Assembly: GCA_040226215.1 (NCBI GenBank)
Contig: JAVKFF010000191.1
Coordinates: 1 to 37,293, forward strand
Direction of reading: 5' to 3'
Source of the DNA: JAVKFF01 sp040226215
GTDB taxonomy: Bacteria; Pseudomonadota; Alphaproteobacteria; DSM-16000; Inquilinaceae
DNA length: 37,293 nt
The position numbers and the translations under genes were made by a program. The notes beneath the pieces are model-generated. The model did not search any database. It saw nothing but the letters and a program-made list of their open reading frames with translations, and was not told the origin of the DNA. How positions within the stretch are numbered: position 1 is the first letter of the stretch; the number at the start of each line of letters is the position of its first letter. Positions 16,173 through 26,800 of this stretch are shown piece by piece.

Positions 16173-16208
16173 TGGCGGAGGGAGAGGGATTGGGGTCCAA
16201 CGTTCTCC
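16173..16208. repeat. 36-bp tRNA-end-like repeat, copy 2
   Basis: Identical to copy 3 except for one base (T for C at the 18th position). It is preceded by TTTGATCCCGGTCG, a 14-bp segment that recurs with one change upstream of copy 3. It separates the TetR module from the AraC module. Confidence 0.88.
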
Positions 16209-16308
16209 ACTCTGTAAGCCATTGGTTCTATTTGCCTGAACTGCGTTTGAACTTGTCATCTGCTCAAGAAGCGACTGGCATCCAAGTGGAATGGTAAATG
16301 ACGGACCG

Positions 16309-17199
16309 CTACTCCGCAGCGTGGGCGGAGCGGTCCTGTCTTGGAGGCAAGCCGAACTTGCGGACGTATTCCCGTGAGAACTGGGCCGAGCTTTCGTATC
16401 CGACCCCGAACGCGATCTCGGAGACTTTGTCGTTCGTGCTGCGCAACGCCTCGCGGGCGCGCAGGAGGCGCAGGTCCTTCTGGTATTGCAGCGGCGATGT
16501 GCCCGTGACGGCCTTGAAGTGCTCGAAAAAGGCAGAACTGCTCATGGCGGCTCGGTCCGCAAGGTCGCCGACCATGAGCGGGCGGGCGAGGTCCGATTGG
16601 ATCTCGCGCGTGGCCTGGAAAATGCGGCTGGCCGTCGTCTCGTGCCAAAGGAGCTTGCGCAACGGCTCGGCATGGGCCCCCAACAGGAGCCGGGCGTGGA
16701 TTTCGCGCGCCGTGATCGGGGCCAGCAGGCGGCGCGCCTCTGCGTGATCGCTTTGCCTGAGATAACGCAAAAGCGCCCCCTCCATTTCCAGGTCGGTCTG
16801 GCAGAGCGAGATCGAGAACGGGTCATGCTGGCTCGCCGCACGGGCGGGTGCCACGTCTGCGGCCATCCCGCGCAGGAGGTCGAGATCGATCGGGAAGACG
16901 AGCGCGACGTAAGGACGGTCCGGCGTGGCCTCGGTGATGCGCGACACGACGGGCAGGGCTTGGCTCACGACGAGCGATTTCCCTTCGGCGACGCGCAGGG
17001 TCCTTTTGCTCGTGCCGACCTCCTTGGCGCCTTGCAGAACAAGGCAGAGAAGCGGGCGGTAGACGGTCGCGTCTTGCCCGGTCGGAGCCGTGAACCGCAG
17101 GAAATGCAGGCCGCTTGGGGCGTGCGCAAGCGCGCCATGCGCGGGTCCTTCCCGATCGAGCAAAGCCGATAGGTGATCCAGGAGGGCTCGGTGGGTCAT
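16309..17199 (-). CDS. AraC-family transcriptional regulator
   Basis: The 296-residue protein has an AraC-type N-terminal sensing domain (ATVYRPLLCLVLQGAKEV...LVVSQALPVVSRI) and a C-terminal pair of helix-turn-helix motifs: LADRAAMSSSAFFEHFKAVTGTSPLQYQKDLRLLRA and VSEIAFGVGYESSAQFSREYVRKFG. AAGGAG seven bases upstream supports the ATG at 17199. It faces two SDR genes across a 156-bp gap that contains a GGTC-N4-GACC palindrome (17324-17335), and most likely activates them. The usual context of this subgroup is regulation of a neighbouring oxidoreductase. Confidence 0.92.
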   Translation of the reverse strand: MTHRALLDHLSALLDREGPAHGALAHAPSGLHFLRFTAPTGQDATVYRPLLCLVLQGAKEVGTSKRTLRVAEGKSLVVSQALPVVSRITEATPDRPYVALVFPIDLDLLRGMAADVAPARAASQHDPFSISLCQTDLEMEGALLRYLRQSDHAEARRLLAPITAREIHARLLLGAHAEPLRKLLWHETTASRIFQATREIQSDLARPLMVGDLADRAAMSSSAFFEHFKAVTGTSPLQYQKDLRLLRAREALRSTNDKVSEIAFGVGYESSAQFSREYVRKFGLPPRQDRSAHAAE

Positions 17200-17355
17200 G
17201 CTTTTCTCCTTGCGCCCCGTCTAGCACAGGGGCCTCGAAGTCTTGTACGAAATTTGCCGATCCCGGAGGATCAGGCAGGAAATCCGGTCAATTGGGAAAG
17301 AATGGACGCCTCTGCCGTACTAGGGTCGATTGACCAGAACACGAGGAGGACGATC

Positions 17356-18225
17356 ATGGCGAAGGTCTTGATCACGGGAATTGCGGGCGGATTCGGCAAG
17401 CCCACGGCGCTGGCGCTCCTGGACCGCGGGCACGAGGTCGCGGGCAGCGTGCGCCGCCGCGAGAGGCGGAACGCCGAGGCGGTGGCGGAGCTGGAGGCTG
17501 CCGGTGCGCGGATCGTCGAGATGGACGTGACGGACACGGCCAGCACCGAAGCCGGCGTGTCCGACGGCATCGCCGCGCTCGGCGGTCTGGATGTGCTGTT
17601 CAACAATGCCGGGATCGGATCCTACGGCATCCAGGAACTGATGTCGCCCGAGGACATGGGCCGCATCTTCGACGTGAACGTCACGGGCGTCCAGCGGGTG
17701 ATGCGCGCCACGCTGCCCCGTATGCGCGCGCAGGGCCGTGGGACGGTCCTCTACACCTCAAGCCTGATCGGTCGGATCGCCACGCCCTTCTACGGCACCT
17801 ATTCGGCGTCGAAATGGGCGCTCGAGGCCATCGTGGAATGCTACCGCACGGAGCTTTCGGGCTTCGGCATCGAGTCCTGCATCATCGAGCCCGGCGCGAT
17901 GCCGACGGCCTTCTTCGACGGGATGGTCGCGCCAAACGATCCTGACCGCGAGGCCGGTTACGGTGAGTTCGCGCAGGTGCCCGCGATGTCGGCGACCGGG
18001 TTGGCGCAGATGCTGGACGCAACGCCCGCGCAGCGGCCCGAGCGCATCGCCGAGGCGGTGGTGGCCCTGCTGGAATTGCCGTTCGGGCAGAAACCCTTCC
18101 GCACGGTCGTCGACCAAACCGGCGTCGGCCTCGAGATCGAGCGCTACAACGACGCGCTGCACGACGTCACGCGCACCGTTCTCACGAATTTCAGCATCGA
18201 GCGGATGCTCGACCTGAACGCCTGA
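17356..18225 (+). CDS. Short-chain dehydrogenase/reductase
   Basis: The ATG at 17356 is chosen over an upstream in-frame ATG because GAGGAGG lies directly before it and the SDR fold starts at once (MAKVLITGIAGGFGK). The 289-residue product carries TGIAGGFG, DVTD, NNAG, TSSLIG and the YSASK catalytic pair. The glycine motif has Ile-Ala-Gly in place of the common Ala-Ser-Ser. Substrate unknown. The next SDR begins ten bases after its stop, so the two are co-transcribed under the divergent AraC regulator. Confidence 0.9.
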   Translation: MAKVLITGIAGGFGKPTALALLDRGHEVAGSVRRRERRNAEAVAELEAAGARIVEMDVTDTASTEAGVSDGIAALGGLDVLFNNAGIGSYGIQELMSPEDMGRIFDVNVTGVQRVMRATLPRMRAQGRGTVLYTSSLIGRIATPFYGTYSASKWALEAIVECYRTELSGFGIESCIIEPGAMPTAFFDGMVAPNDPDREAGYGEFAQVPAMSATGLAQMLDATPAQRPERIAEAVVALLELPFGQKPFRTVVDQTGVGLEIERYNDALHDVTRTVLTNFSIERMLDLNA

Positions 18226-18235
18226 GGAGACACAC

Positions 18236-19048
18236 ATGAAGACCATCCTGATCACCGGCGCCTCGTCGGGCATCGGCAAGGCCACGGCGCTGCGGTTCCA
18301 ATCCGAGGCCTGGAACGTCATCGCCTCCATGCGCAACCCGTCCGCCGGCGCAGATCTCGGAGCGCTGGACAACGTCCATGTCACCCGGCTGGACGTGACC
18401 GATGCGGGCTCCATCGCCGCGGCGGTGGCTGACGGGCTGTCCCGGTTCGGCCGGATCGACGCGCTCCTCAACAACGCCGGATACGGCGCCTATGGCCCGC
18501 TGGAGGCGTTCTCGGCCGAGCGCATCCGCCGGCAGTTCGACACCAACGTGCTCGGCCTACTGGAGGTGACGAAGGCCGTTCTGCCCCATATGCGCGCGAA
18601 ACGCTCCGGCACGATCTTAAACATCTCGTCCATCGGCGGGCAGGTCACCTTCCCGCTCGGCACGCTCTACCACGGCACCAAGTTCGCCGTCGAAGGCCTG
18701 TCCGAGGCGCTGCACTACGAGCTGGAGCCGCTCGGCATCCGGGTGCGCATCGTCGAGCCGGGCATGATCAAGACAGACTTCGGCGGCCGGTCCTTCGACT
18801 TTGCGATGGACGAAACGCTGTCGGACTACGCCCCGACCGCCGAGGCGATGGGGCGGCTGTTCGGCAAGCTGGCCGCGAACCCGTCCTCCCCCGAGGTCGT
18901 TGCCGAGGTCATCTGGCAGGCCGTCAACGAAACCGGTCACCGCCTCCGCTTCCGCGCGGGCCAGGATGCCCATGCTTTGCTCGAAGACCGAATGGCTAAG
19001 GACGACGCGACGTTCATAGGCGGGATCAAGGAACTGATGGGGAGCTGA
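18236..19048 (+). CDS. Short-chain dehydrogenase/reductase
   Basis: This 270-residue protein has the complete classical SDR set: TGASSGIGKATA, LDVTD, LLNNAGYGAYGP, ISSIGG and YHGTK, then VEPGMIKTDFGG. GAGGAG seven bases upstream supports the start. It differs clearly from the preceding SDR, so this is not a recent tandem duplication. Together they may form a two-enzyme oxidoreductase pair; substrates are unknown. Confidence 0.92.
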   Translation: MKTILITGASSGIGKATALRFQSEAWNVIASMRNPSAGADLGALDNVHVTRLDVTDAGSIAAAVADGLSRFGRIDALLNNAGYGAYGPLEAFSAERIRRQFDTNVLGLLEVTKAVLPHMRAKRSGTILNISSIGGQVTFPLGTLYHGTKFAVEGLSEALHYELEPLGIRVRIVEPGMIKTDFGGRSFDFAMDETLSDYAPTAEAMGRLFGKLAANPSSPEVVAEVIWQAVNETGHRLRFRAGQDAHALLEDRMAKDDATFIGGIKELMGS

Positions 19049-19164
19049 CGTCAGCCTGCCGGGCAATCACCGGGCAGAGAGCCGAAAGGGTCAGCGCCCG
19101 GGCTGAACGGCCCGCCGTCCACCTCAAGCGGGTCAAGAGCGAATTCGATCCCGGTCGCGAAAGG

Positions 19165-19200
19165 TGGCGGAGGGAGAGGGACTGGGGTCCAACGTTCTCC
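19165..19200. repeat. 36-bp tRNA-end-like repeat, copy 3
   Basis: Begins TGGCGGAGGGAGAGGGA and ends AACGTTCTCC, with TTCGATCCCGGTCG 21 bp upstream as at copy 2. It closes the AraC/SDR/SDR module; AT-richer DNA and an IS element follow. Confidence 0.88.
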
Positions 19201-19391
19201 AGGCAAGGCGCACGACATTATACACGCGAAGACTTAAGTGTTGCTTGGGCCCTTTTGGGTTCGTCATCGGCGTCCAAGGACCTAGTGTCCACTTCCTGCG
19301 GACGCGCATATGCGCCGTAAGCCGCTATTCTCGATATATACGGTAGAGCTACTTCCGCTTAACTGCCTATCCGTTGAAGCGTAGCAGGTTA
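19201..19391. other. AT-richer intergenic DNA between repeat 3 and the IS element
   Basis: This stretch is visibly less GC-rich than its surroundings and has no credible gene. It contains a perfect 12-bp palindrome, GCGCATATGCGC (19304-19315), and a TAGTGTCCA (19283-19291) that resembles the outer end of the right IS repeat. Its pre-insertion continuation resumes at 20713. Confidence 0.6.
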
Positions 19392-19399
19392 CGTTGACA
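19392..19399. repeat. IS256-type target duplication, left copy
   Basis: CGTTGACA here is repeated exactly at 20713-20720, directly outside the two IS ends. Eight base pairs is normal for this IS family. Confidence 0.75.
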
Positions 19400-20712
19400 G
19401 ATAACGTACAGAATCTTTCGCACTTTCGGGGTGGGCGGCTTCTTTCGATAATCGGAAGGAGCAAGCGATGAGTGACGAAGCGAAGGACGCGTCAATGGGC
19501 CAGGTGATCAAGATCGACGAGGCTCGGATCAAGGATCACCTTGGCGAGATGGTCCGGGGAACGGTCGAGGAGGCGCTGAACGCGCTCTTGGACGCCGAGG
19601 CGGACCGGCTCTGTGGCGCCGGCCGGTACGAGCGCAGCGAGGGCCGGCGCGACACCCGGGCTGGCTCCTATGACCGGGCGCTGCACACCAAGGCCGGCGA
19701 GGTGACGCTGAAGGTTCCGAAGTTGCGGCGCCAGACCTTCGAGACGGCGATTATCGAGCGCTACCGGCGTCGCGAGAGCTCGGTGGAGGAAGCGCTGATC
19801 GAGATGTACCTGGCCGGCGTGTCGGTGCGCCGGGTGGAGGACATCACCGAGGCTCTGTGGGGCACGCGCGTGTCTCCGGGCACGGTGTCGAACCTGAACA
19901 AGAAGATCTACGCGAAGATCGAGGAATGGCGGCATCGGCCGATCGAAGGCGATCATCCGTACCTGTATCTGGACGGCATCGTCATGAAGCGCACGTGGGC
20001 GGGTGAGGTGCGCAACGTCTCGCTTCTGGTTGCAAGCGCGGTGAACGCCGAGGGCTACCGGGAGATCCTGGGGATCTGCGAGGGAGCCAAGGAGGACAAG
20101 TCCGGCTGGTCGGCGTTCCTGCGGCATCTGGTCGACCGCGGGCTCTCCGGTGTCCGGCTGATCATCTCCGACGCCTGCAGGGGGCTGGTGGAGAGCGTGG
20201 CGGAGTATCTGCCAGCGGCCCGCTGGCAGCGCTGCATGGTGCACTTCTACCGCAACGTTTTCAGCCACGTGCCGTCAACGAAGGTACGCGAGGTCAGCCA
20301 CATGCTGAAGGCCATCCATGCCCAGGAGAACCGTGAGGCGGCAAAGGAAAAGGCCGAGGCGGTGATCGCCGAGCTGCGGGGCCAGCGGATGGCCAAGGCG
20401 GCCGAGCTGGTCGGGGAGTGTATCGACGAGACCCTGACCTACTACGCCTTCCCGGACATCCACTGGCAGAAGATCCGGACCAACAACCCGCTTGAGCGGA
20501 TCATGAAGGAGATCCGCCGGCGGACCCGGGTAGTCGGGGCTTTCCCGGATGGTCAGTCATGCCTCAACCTGGCCGCGGCCAGGTTGAGGCACATCGCCGG
20601 TACCCAGTGGTCCACACGCAAGTACATGAACATGGCGCCGCTCTACACGGACCAGATCCAAACCGCCGGAGCCGTCGCCTGAGCAAATGTGCGAAAGAAT
20701 CTGGACACTACC
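19400..20712 (+). mobile_element. IS256-family insertion sequence
   Basis: The 1313-bp element has one transposase gene, terminal inverted repeats of about 24 bp (19400-19423 and 20689-20712; 19 of 24 positions agree, sharing TTCTTTCGCAC-like inner arms) and a flanking 8-bp direct repeat. Length, duplication size and transposase all fit IS256. The intact frame and exact target duplication suggest a fairly recent, possibly still mobile insertion. It separates the SDR modules from the secreted-protein operon and interrupts no recognisable gene. Confidence 0.88.
19468..20682 (+). CDS. IS256-family transposase
   Basis: The 404-residue protein is a full-length DDE/mutator-type transposase. D169 (LYLDGIVMK), D235 (IISDACRGL) and E343 (TNNPLERIMKEIRRRTRVVGAF) mark the catalytic triad, and the CMVHF segment (256-260) is the conserved C-x2-H of the family. 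An AAGGAG-like site precedes the ATG. The frame is intact. It cuts and pastes the surrounding IS element. Confidence 0.95.
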   Translation: MSDEAKDASMGQVIKIDEARIKDHLGEMVRGTVEEALNALLDAEADRLCGAGRYERSEGRRDTRAGSYDRALHTKAGEVTLKVPKLRRQTFETAIIERYRRRESSVEEALIEMYLAGVSVRRVEDITEALWGTRVSPGTVSNLNKKIYAKIEEWRHRPIEGDHPYLYLDGIVMKRTWAGEVRNVSLLVASAVNAEGYREILGICEGAKEDKSGWSAFLRHLVDRGLSGVRLIISDACRGLVESVAEYLPAARWQRCMVHFYRNVFSHVPSTKVREVSHMLKAIHAQENREAAKEKAEAVIAELRGQRMAKAAELVGECIDETLTYYAFPDIHWQKIRTNNPLERIMKEIRRRTRVVGAFPDGQSCLNLAAARLRHIAGTQWSTRKYMNMAPLYTDQIQTAGAVA

Positions 20713-20720
20713 CGTTGACA
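20713..20720. repeat. IS256-type target duplication, right copy
   Basis: CGTTGACA matches 19392-19399 exactly and begins on the base after the right inverted repeat. Confidence 0.75.
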
Positions 20721-20794
20721 GGGATTGAGCGTGAAAAACCATCGCCGATACTGGTATTTCAGTGCAGCGTGCCAGAAACATTCTGCTGCTTTCT

Positions 20795-20819
20795 TTTGGA
20801 GGGGTTCCACCCCTTCAAA
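20795..20819. terminator. Strong hairpin downstream of the 2245-residue gene
   Basis: An 11-bp stem (20795-20805 with 20809-20819, one G-T pair) and a three-base loop lie about 30 bp beyond the stop of the giant gene. No U-tract follows in either direction, so it may be a processing or rho-dependent end rather than a classical terminator. Confidence 0.4.
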
Positions 20820-20848
20820 GTCAACCTCGCGGGATTAGCTGAGGACAC

Positions 20849-23800
20849 TCAGCGTGTCGGCGTCAGTAACGTTTGGGACGCGAAACCGGAAAGTCCTGCG
20901 TGGTCGATGTAGTACCAACCGGCCGTTTCGCCAAGCACGGAGACGGCGGCATCATAGGGGATCGTTCCGATAATCTCGAACCCATCGCCCGGGCCTGAGT
21001 GTACAGGTGTGGCGCGCCAGGCGGCGTAGCGGATGAGCGGCTGATCGTAGAGATCGACTCCCGGAGGGCCCGACCCGTTGCCGTCAGTATCCCCAGTCTG
21101 ACCGGATTGGCCATCCTGAGTTGTATCGCTTTCGAGTGTCGGGCGTTGACGCAGATCGGCCAGGAGCATCTGATCCGGCAGACCCGTCCGCAGCAGACCT
21201 GCGGCGTCCTGGTAGGCTAGCACCGCAGCTTCAGTGGCCGGGCCGCTGATGCCATCGACGCTCCCGGTGTAGAAACCGCGCTCCGCGAGTTCGAATTGAA
21301 CCGCAGCTATGAGATCGCGGCCGCTCAAGCTGGCGATATCCGGCGGAAGCGATGCATTGGAAGACGCCGACGGATCATCCGAACCCCCGTCGACGTTTGG
21401 GTCGAATGGGGCCGATGCGATCTCGACCCGGACAGTGTTTCCCTCACGATTGAGCAAGACCTGGCTCTCTTCGTCGACGGCGATCGGAACCTCAACCACG
21501 ATCGGCGGGTCGGCATCCACTTCGACGCTGTAGAAACCCTCCACCAACGGGAATGGTGGGTCATTCACCTGCGCCGTGGCGACGTCCACGCCCCTGGCAT
21601 CGCGAACGACGAATGCTGCGCGCATTGCATCTTCGAGGGATTGCCTTAACTGATCGGCGTTGGCAGCGTCGAAATACGCACCGCCCGACAGGTCGGAAAT
21701 TTGTCGCAAGAATTCCCGGGTGCCGCTCTCGGCTATGTCGAAACCGACGACATTCACGCGGAAATCCAATCCCGCACTGGTCAATGTCTCGACGACCTGC
21801 GGAGGATAGAATTCGTCTCCCGGGTCGGGATCGCACGTTTCGATGCCGTCGGTTACCAGGATAACCACCGTATGGCTTTGGGATGTCGCGCCATCCGGCT
21901 CATCCTTGCCGTCGGCAGGAACAGGAATATCCAAGTCCTCGATGAGATAGGCCAGCGATAGACCGATGGGCGTCTGCCCCTGTGGCGCGATGGCGTCGAT
22001 TGCGCTTATGAGCCGTGTGCGATCGAGAGTTGCGAACGGAACGACCTGCTCGGTGTCGAGACAACTTTGTTCCCTCGGCTGGCGGGGAACACGATGCCCG
22101 TAGACGCGCAGCCCGACCTCCACACCGTCGGGCATTCCGTTTATGACGGCCCGCAGGACATCGCGGGCGACGGCGATCTTCGTTCTACCCGGCTCGGCAT
22201 ACCCGTTCATCGAATTTGACGCATCGAGGATCAGTAATACCCGCGCCGGGGCGGACACGCCCTCTATACGCTCTCCGATCTCACGCACCGACAGGCCGCC
22301 CTCTCCTTGCGGTGTCGTCACCGTCAGGCGGTATACGCTCGGACGGCGAAGCTCGTGAGCGATCTGCTCCGTCACGACGTTAATCCGGTCTCCCGACGGC
22401 GCGTCGAAATAGGTCCCTCCCGTAGCAGCGGACCATGTCCGCAAGACGTCACCACCGGTAAGACCGACTTCCTGCAACTGCTGATAAATTGCATAGCCAT
22501 ACCCGATGGCGTAAACGCGGACTCCAGCATCGCTCAGCCGGTCGAGAACCGGTCCAAGGCTCTGAGGGTCGGACGTGTCTTCCCCATCGGTGACCACCAG
22601 AATGGCCTTGCTCCCCTCTTCACCTTCCAGCATGTCCAGCGAGGAGAGCATAGCCTCATAAAGTGAGGTACCGCCGCAGCCGAAGTTGATCTGATCGACC
22701 GCCTGGCTGAGTGCGCCCTGATCGTCGGTAAAATCGGTCGCCAAGTGCAGATCGCCGCAGAATCCACCGATCGCAACACGTTCGAATTCGGTGGTCTCCT
22801 CCACGAAGGCGTTCAGCGCCTGGGTTATCTCCGCACGGACATTATCTGTGGAGGGACTCAGGTCCGATTGGACAACAATCGACGTCAGCGGCCGAGAGAC
22901 CCTCAGGAAATAGATCCCTTGCGGTACCGCCCAACTGAAAAGCGCCCGGTCTCCTGCACTTTCGAAGACCGGTTGATCGGCGATCGGTTCACCCTCGCTG
23001 TTGAGCAGTTCGAGCCCCACCCGAATGACGGGAGTCTCGACGATCTCGACGGTGATGCCAGGATAGGACTGATCTGTCGTATCGATGCGGTACAAGTCCG
23101 CATCCGTCGGCGGCGAGATGATGGCATCGACGGCCGCACCGGGCGATAGGGATGTCGCGTCCATGAGCACGTCGTTTGGTTCGTCGTCGACGGGTAGGTC
23201 GGGGTCGTCGCCGTCATCGAGACTGTCCAAATCTTCATTCGGTCTTCTGGCCGCCGCGGACAGGATTCCCTGCTGCAAGCGCTCATGGATCTCGATCTCG
23301 GCGAGAGCGAATTGCGCTCCGCCCCGGTTCTCCAAAACCCGGATCTGAACGTAGCGAGCCTCGACCGGCTCGAAGTCGAAGCGTTGCGGACCTTGGTCGG
23401 GGTTCAGGGAGAACAGACCGACTGTTTCGAAAGGTCCTGCAGGGCTGGTTGCCGAATAGCCGACGCGGACCTGCGTCACCTGGCTTCCGGGGTCGTCCAC
23501 GGACGGGGCGATGGTCACAGCGTCGATGGTGGCAAGCCTCTGCTCCGCGAAGGCGAGAACGATGTCGATCGGCGGCTGAGCCCCGGATTCGGACATCCAG
23601 AATGGTGCGGACAAGCGACCATCGATAAGCGCCAGACGATTGACACCGGTGGGGTCCGGATAGTGCCCGCCGAGTTGCAGAAGGGCGAGATTGGGTGGGG
23701 AGTCGGCGAGGATCGAGGGGCGGCCCGGATCGCTCGCCTCCAGCACCTCAAATTCGCCCAGACCAACGCGATCGCCGCCATAGTTACTCAGTATCCTCAG

Positions 23801-26800
23801 CCGGACAAAGCGCGCGGGCACTGGCTCGAATGAAAAGATCTGCCAATTCAGAGTGGGTTCGAGAATGAAACCGCCGACACGCTCGAATCCTTCCGTTGAC
23901 GATGTGGTGGAAACCCAGATTTCGAAAGCCTGGACCTGCATGTCGTTAGTAAAGTCATCATTGAAGGCCGCGTTAGGGTTCAGTGCGACGGCGCCGACAT
24001 GCGCTTCCTGCCCGTCGCGGAATGAAACCACGATGTCCACGGGCATCTCGGCGTCGACGGAATACCATTGAAACTCGACCTGTTGCCTGTCGAAGTCGAG
24101 ATGCGGACCGACCGATCCGTCGATCATATCGTTCGGATCGAAATTCGGATCGACGGACATGTATTCCAACTGGCCGCCCAAGGCGGAAGCCGCGAGATTG
24201 AGGCCACCGATGAAGCCGTCATACCGACCGGGAATGATCGACTGGTGGCCTTCGGCGTCCGCCTCGATGACAGCGATCTCCTGGATGCCGAGCGGGAGGC
24301 CTTCATCATGGGCGCCGGTGACATTGATCCGAAGGCGGCGGGCGTCGACCGGTTCGAAGTCCATGCGGTGCCATCCGGGTCTGTCGTGTATGCCGAAAAC
24401 ACCGATCTCCTGCCAGGAATCGCCCTGATCATCAGCACTGACCTCCAGCCCCACCATTCTCGGCCGCGCGGTGCTGGCATCGTCTGGAAGGTGCAGTGCC
24501 ATCGCTTGGACGGTTGCGGTGGCGCCACCATTAAAAGAGGTAGTGAACGCCAGCGGTAATGCCCCGTCATTCGCGGCCCAGCTAGCATTCGCGAGAAGGC
24601 TATCATTCAATGCCTCGTCCGCGGCCCGGCCGGGCGTCGAGGACCGGACGGAACCACCGAACAATGCCTGTGCAAGATTGCGTTCCTGAGGGATATCCGA
24701 TTGCTCGACCCTGCGGGCAAGGGCAGTAAAGGGCACTGGGTCCTGAGTGTAGACCTCCAGCTCGACTGCTTGGAACGAACCGTCTGGCTCGCGTCCAGTG
24801 CCGATAATCCTGATGTAGCGGAGCGCGGTGGGCGCAATGTCATGCTCCTGCCATCCGGCGGTGGTACCGTCGCTCAGATTCACGATCGTTTCCCAAGTCT
24901 CGCCGCTCGCTGATCCGTCGATGCGGTAGCTGTATGTTGTCTCCTCACCTCCGGCGAGAAGCAGGTGCAGGCGGTCGATCTCATAGGGCTGCTGAAGCGC
25001 CACGACGACCGGCATGTCCATGGGGGCGGAGGCCACTGGAATGCCTTCACCAATGTCGGTGACAAGGCCATCAATCAGCGCCGCTGCGTTGGTGGCGGTG
25101 TAGGCCTGCGCTCCGAAGAGCGCGGAGGCGACGTTCACCGGATTGACGGGCGGCACCAGGTCATCGGAGAGGGGGCTGGATGGCTCGATGACAGTCCCGT
25201 CAAGGCTGACGGAGAACGGGATCGAGGCGACTTCAAGCGCGTTTGCCGCATTCGCGTCATGGAGCCGGAGATCGTAGGAGCCCGGCGTTTGCGGCGCGGT
25301 CAATCGCACGATACCCGCGCGGACATCCCCGAGATTCACGTGGTCCAAATCGAATTGATCGTTGATTGCCTGGCTGCCGCGCGGTGCGTCAGCAGGCAGA
25401 AGCCCGACCCAGGCGTCATCGGGATAGTCCGGTGGTACATTGACTCCAATCAGCATGACATCTCCCGGCTCGAACACGCCATGCGCCAAAGCCACACCCG
25501 GCAAGTTCTGCGGGATCGCGGGTTCCGGCCAGCCCTCGACAGACACTGGCAGCCGTGCGACGACACGGTCACCATCAGTCTGCAACAGGACCCGGATCTC
25601 GTATTGACCCGGCTCCTGCGGCGCGTCGAACGTCAACGTTCCCGATGCGTCGCCCTCGGTATAGAAATATTGGCCATAGGCGGAGTCGGGCGCTACTGCA
25701 TCGATAAGCGTGACCCACTCCTCGGCGTGTCCGGGCAGTCCGTCGAAGGTCACAACGATCGGACGGCCCGGCCGATAGACTTCGCGATCCACTTCCAATG
25801 AAATGTCCGGTGGGGGCGGAGCCGCCACCTCAAAGGGTGTCGTGACCAATGTTCGGCCGTCATCGCCGACGAGGTGAAGGTCAAAGACGCCGCCGACGTC
25901 AGGTGCTGTGATCTCGACCAAGCCTTCCGGAGTGCCGGGCAGAGGCACGCTAAACAGAGCGGACGTGTCCCGGCTGGGTGGATTGGCGGGTGTAGATGAG
26001 GGCGCGATGAGGATTCTCGCTCCCTCCGCGTTTTCACTGGGTAATCTAAACTGCACCATGATGACTGCGCCGGCGTCCACGCGCTCGGAATCAACGTCAA
26101 GGAGAGGTTGTACGGCGACGTCAGGTACCGACACTGGCTCCGGATTCTCCTCCGGCTCTGGATCCGGTTCAGGTGCGGTGTCGTGCGCCTCCGGCTCCGT
26201 GACATCGGCGCCGGGTCCGGTGATGATGAACCCAATACTCGCAATCTCCCGGCCGTCCTGATCGGTATCATGAAGCCGGAGGTCGTAGTCTCCTGGTTCG
26301 ACGGGCGCGATGAGCCTAACCTGTCCGCTTTCTACACCGTTCAAATAGGCTAGACCGAGGTTTGCTCTATCATTGACGGCTTCCTGCCCGTGCGGCGTGT
26401 CAGCAGGCACGATGCCGATCCAGGCATCCGCCGCGAGGTCGGCGGCACCGTCGAACAGAACCAGCATCCGCGCCCCTGGCTCGACCGTGGTTTGCTGCAG
26501 CGCAATACTCCCTGAGAAGGCTGGCGGCGGCGGTTCGGGTTGCTCGATCGAGACCGGCATCGTCGCGCGGATCTCATTCCCTCCCACGGGAAAGTCGAAC
26601 ATCACCCTGATTTCATGAGGCCCGAAGCTGGGGGGCGCGATCAACTCCAGCTGACCTTCCGATCGCCCGTTTGTGAAAGCGAAGGGGCCGATCGTCCCTG
26701 GCGGTGCGCCTGACGATACGATTGTCAGCCAATCCTGGTCGTTGCCCGGAAGACCGCCGAAAGTCACCACGATGGTCTCTCCGGGGAGGTACACGCCACG

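Noticed and set aside
13794..19200. The three 36-bp repeats as a CRISPR array or as complete tRNA genes
   Set aside because: They are about 2.4-3 kb apart, and only the last 17 bases resemble a tRNA; no cloverleaf surrounds them.
19283..19291. TAGTGTCCA as the left end of the IS element
   Set aside because: The longer match to the right end is at 19400-19423, and only that position gives an exact 8-bp flanking duplication.
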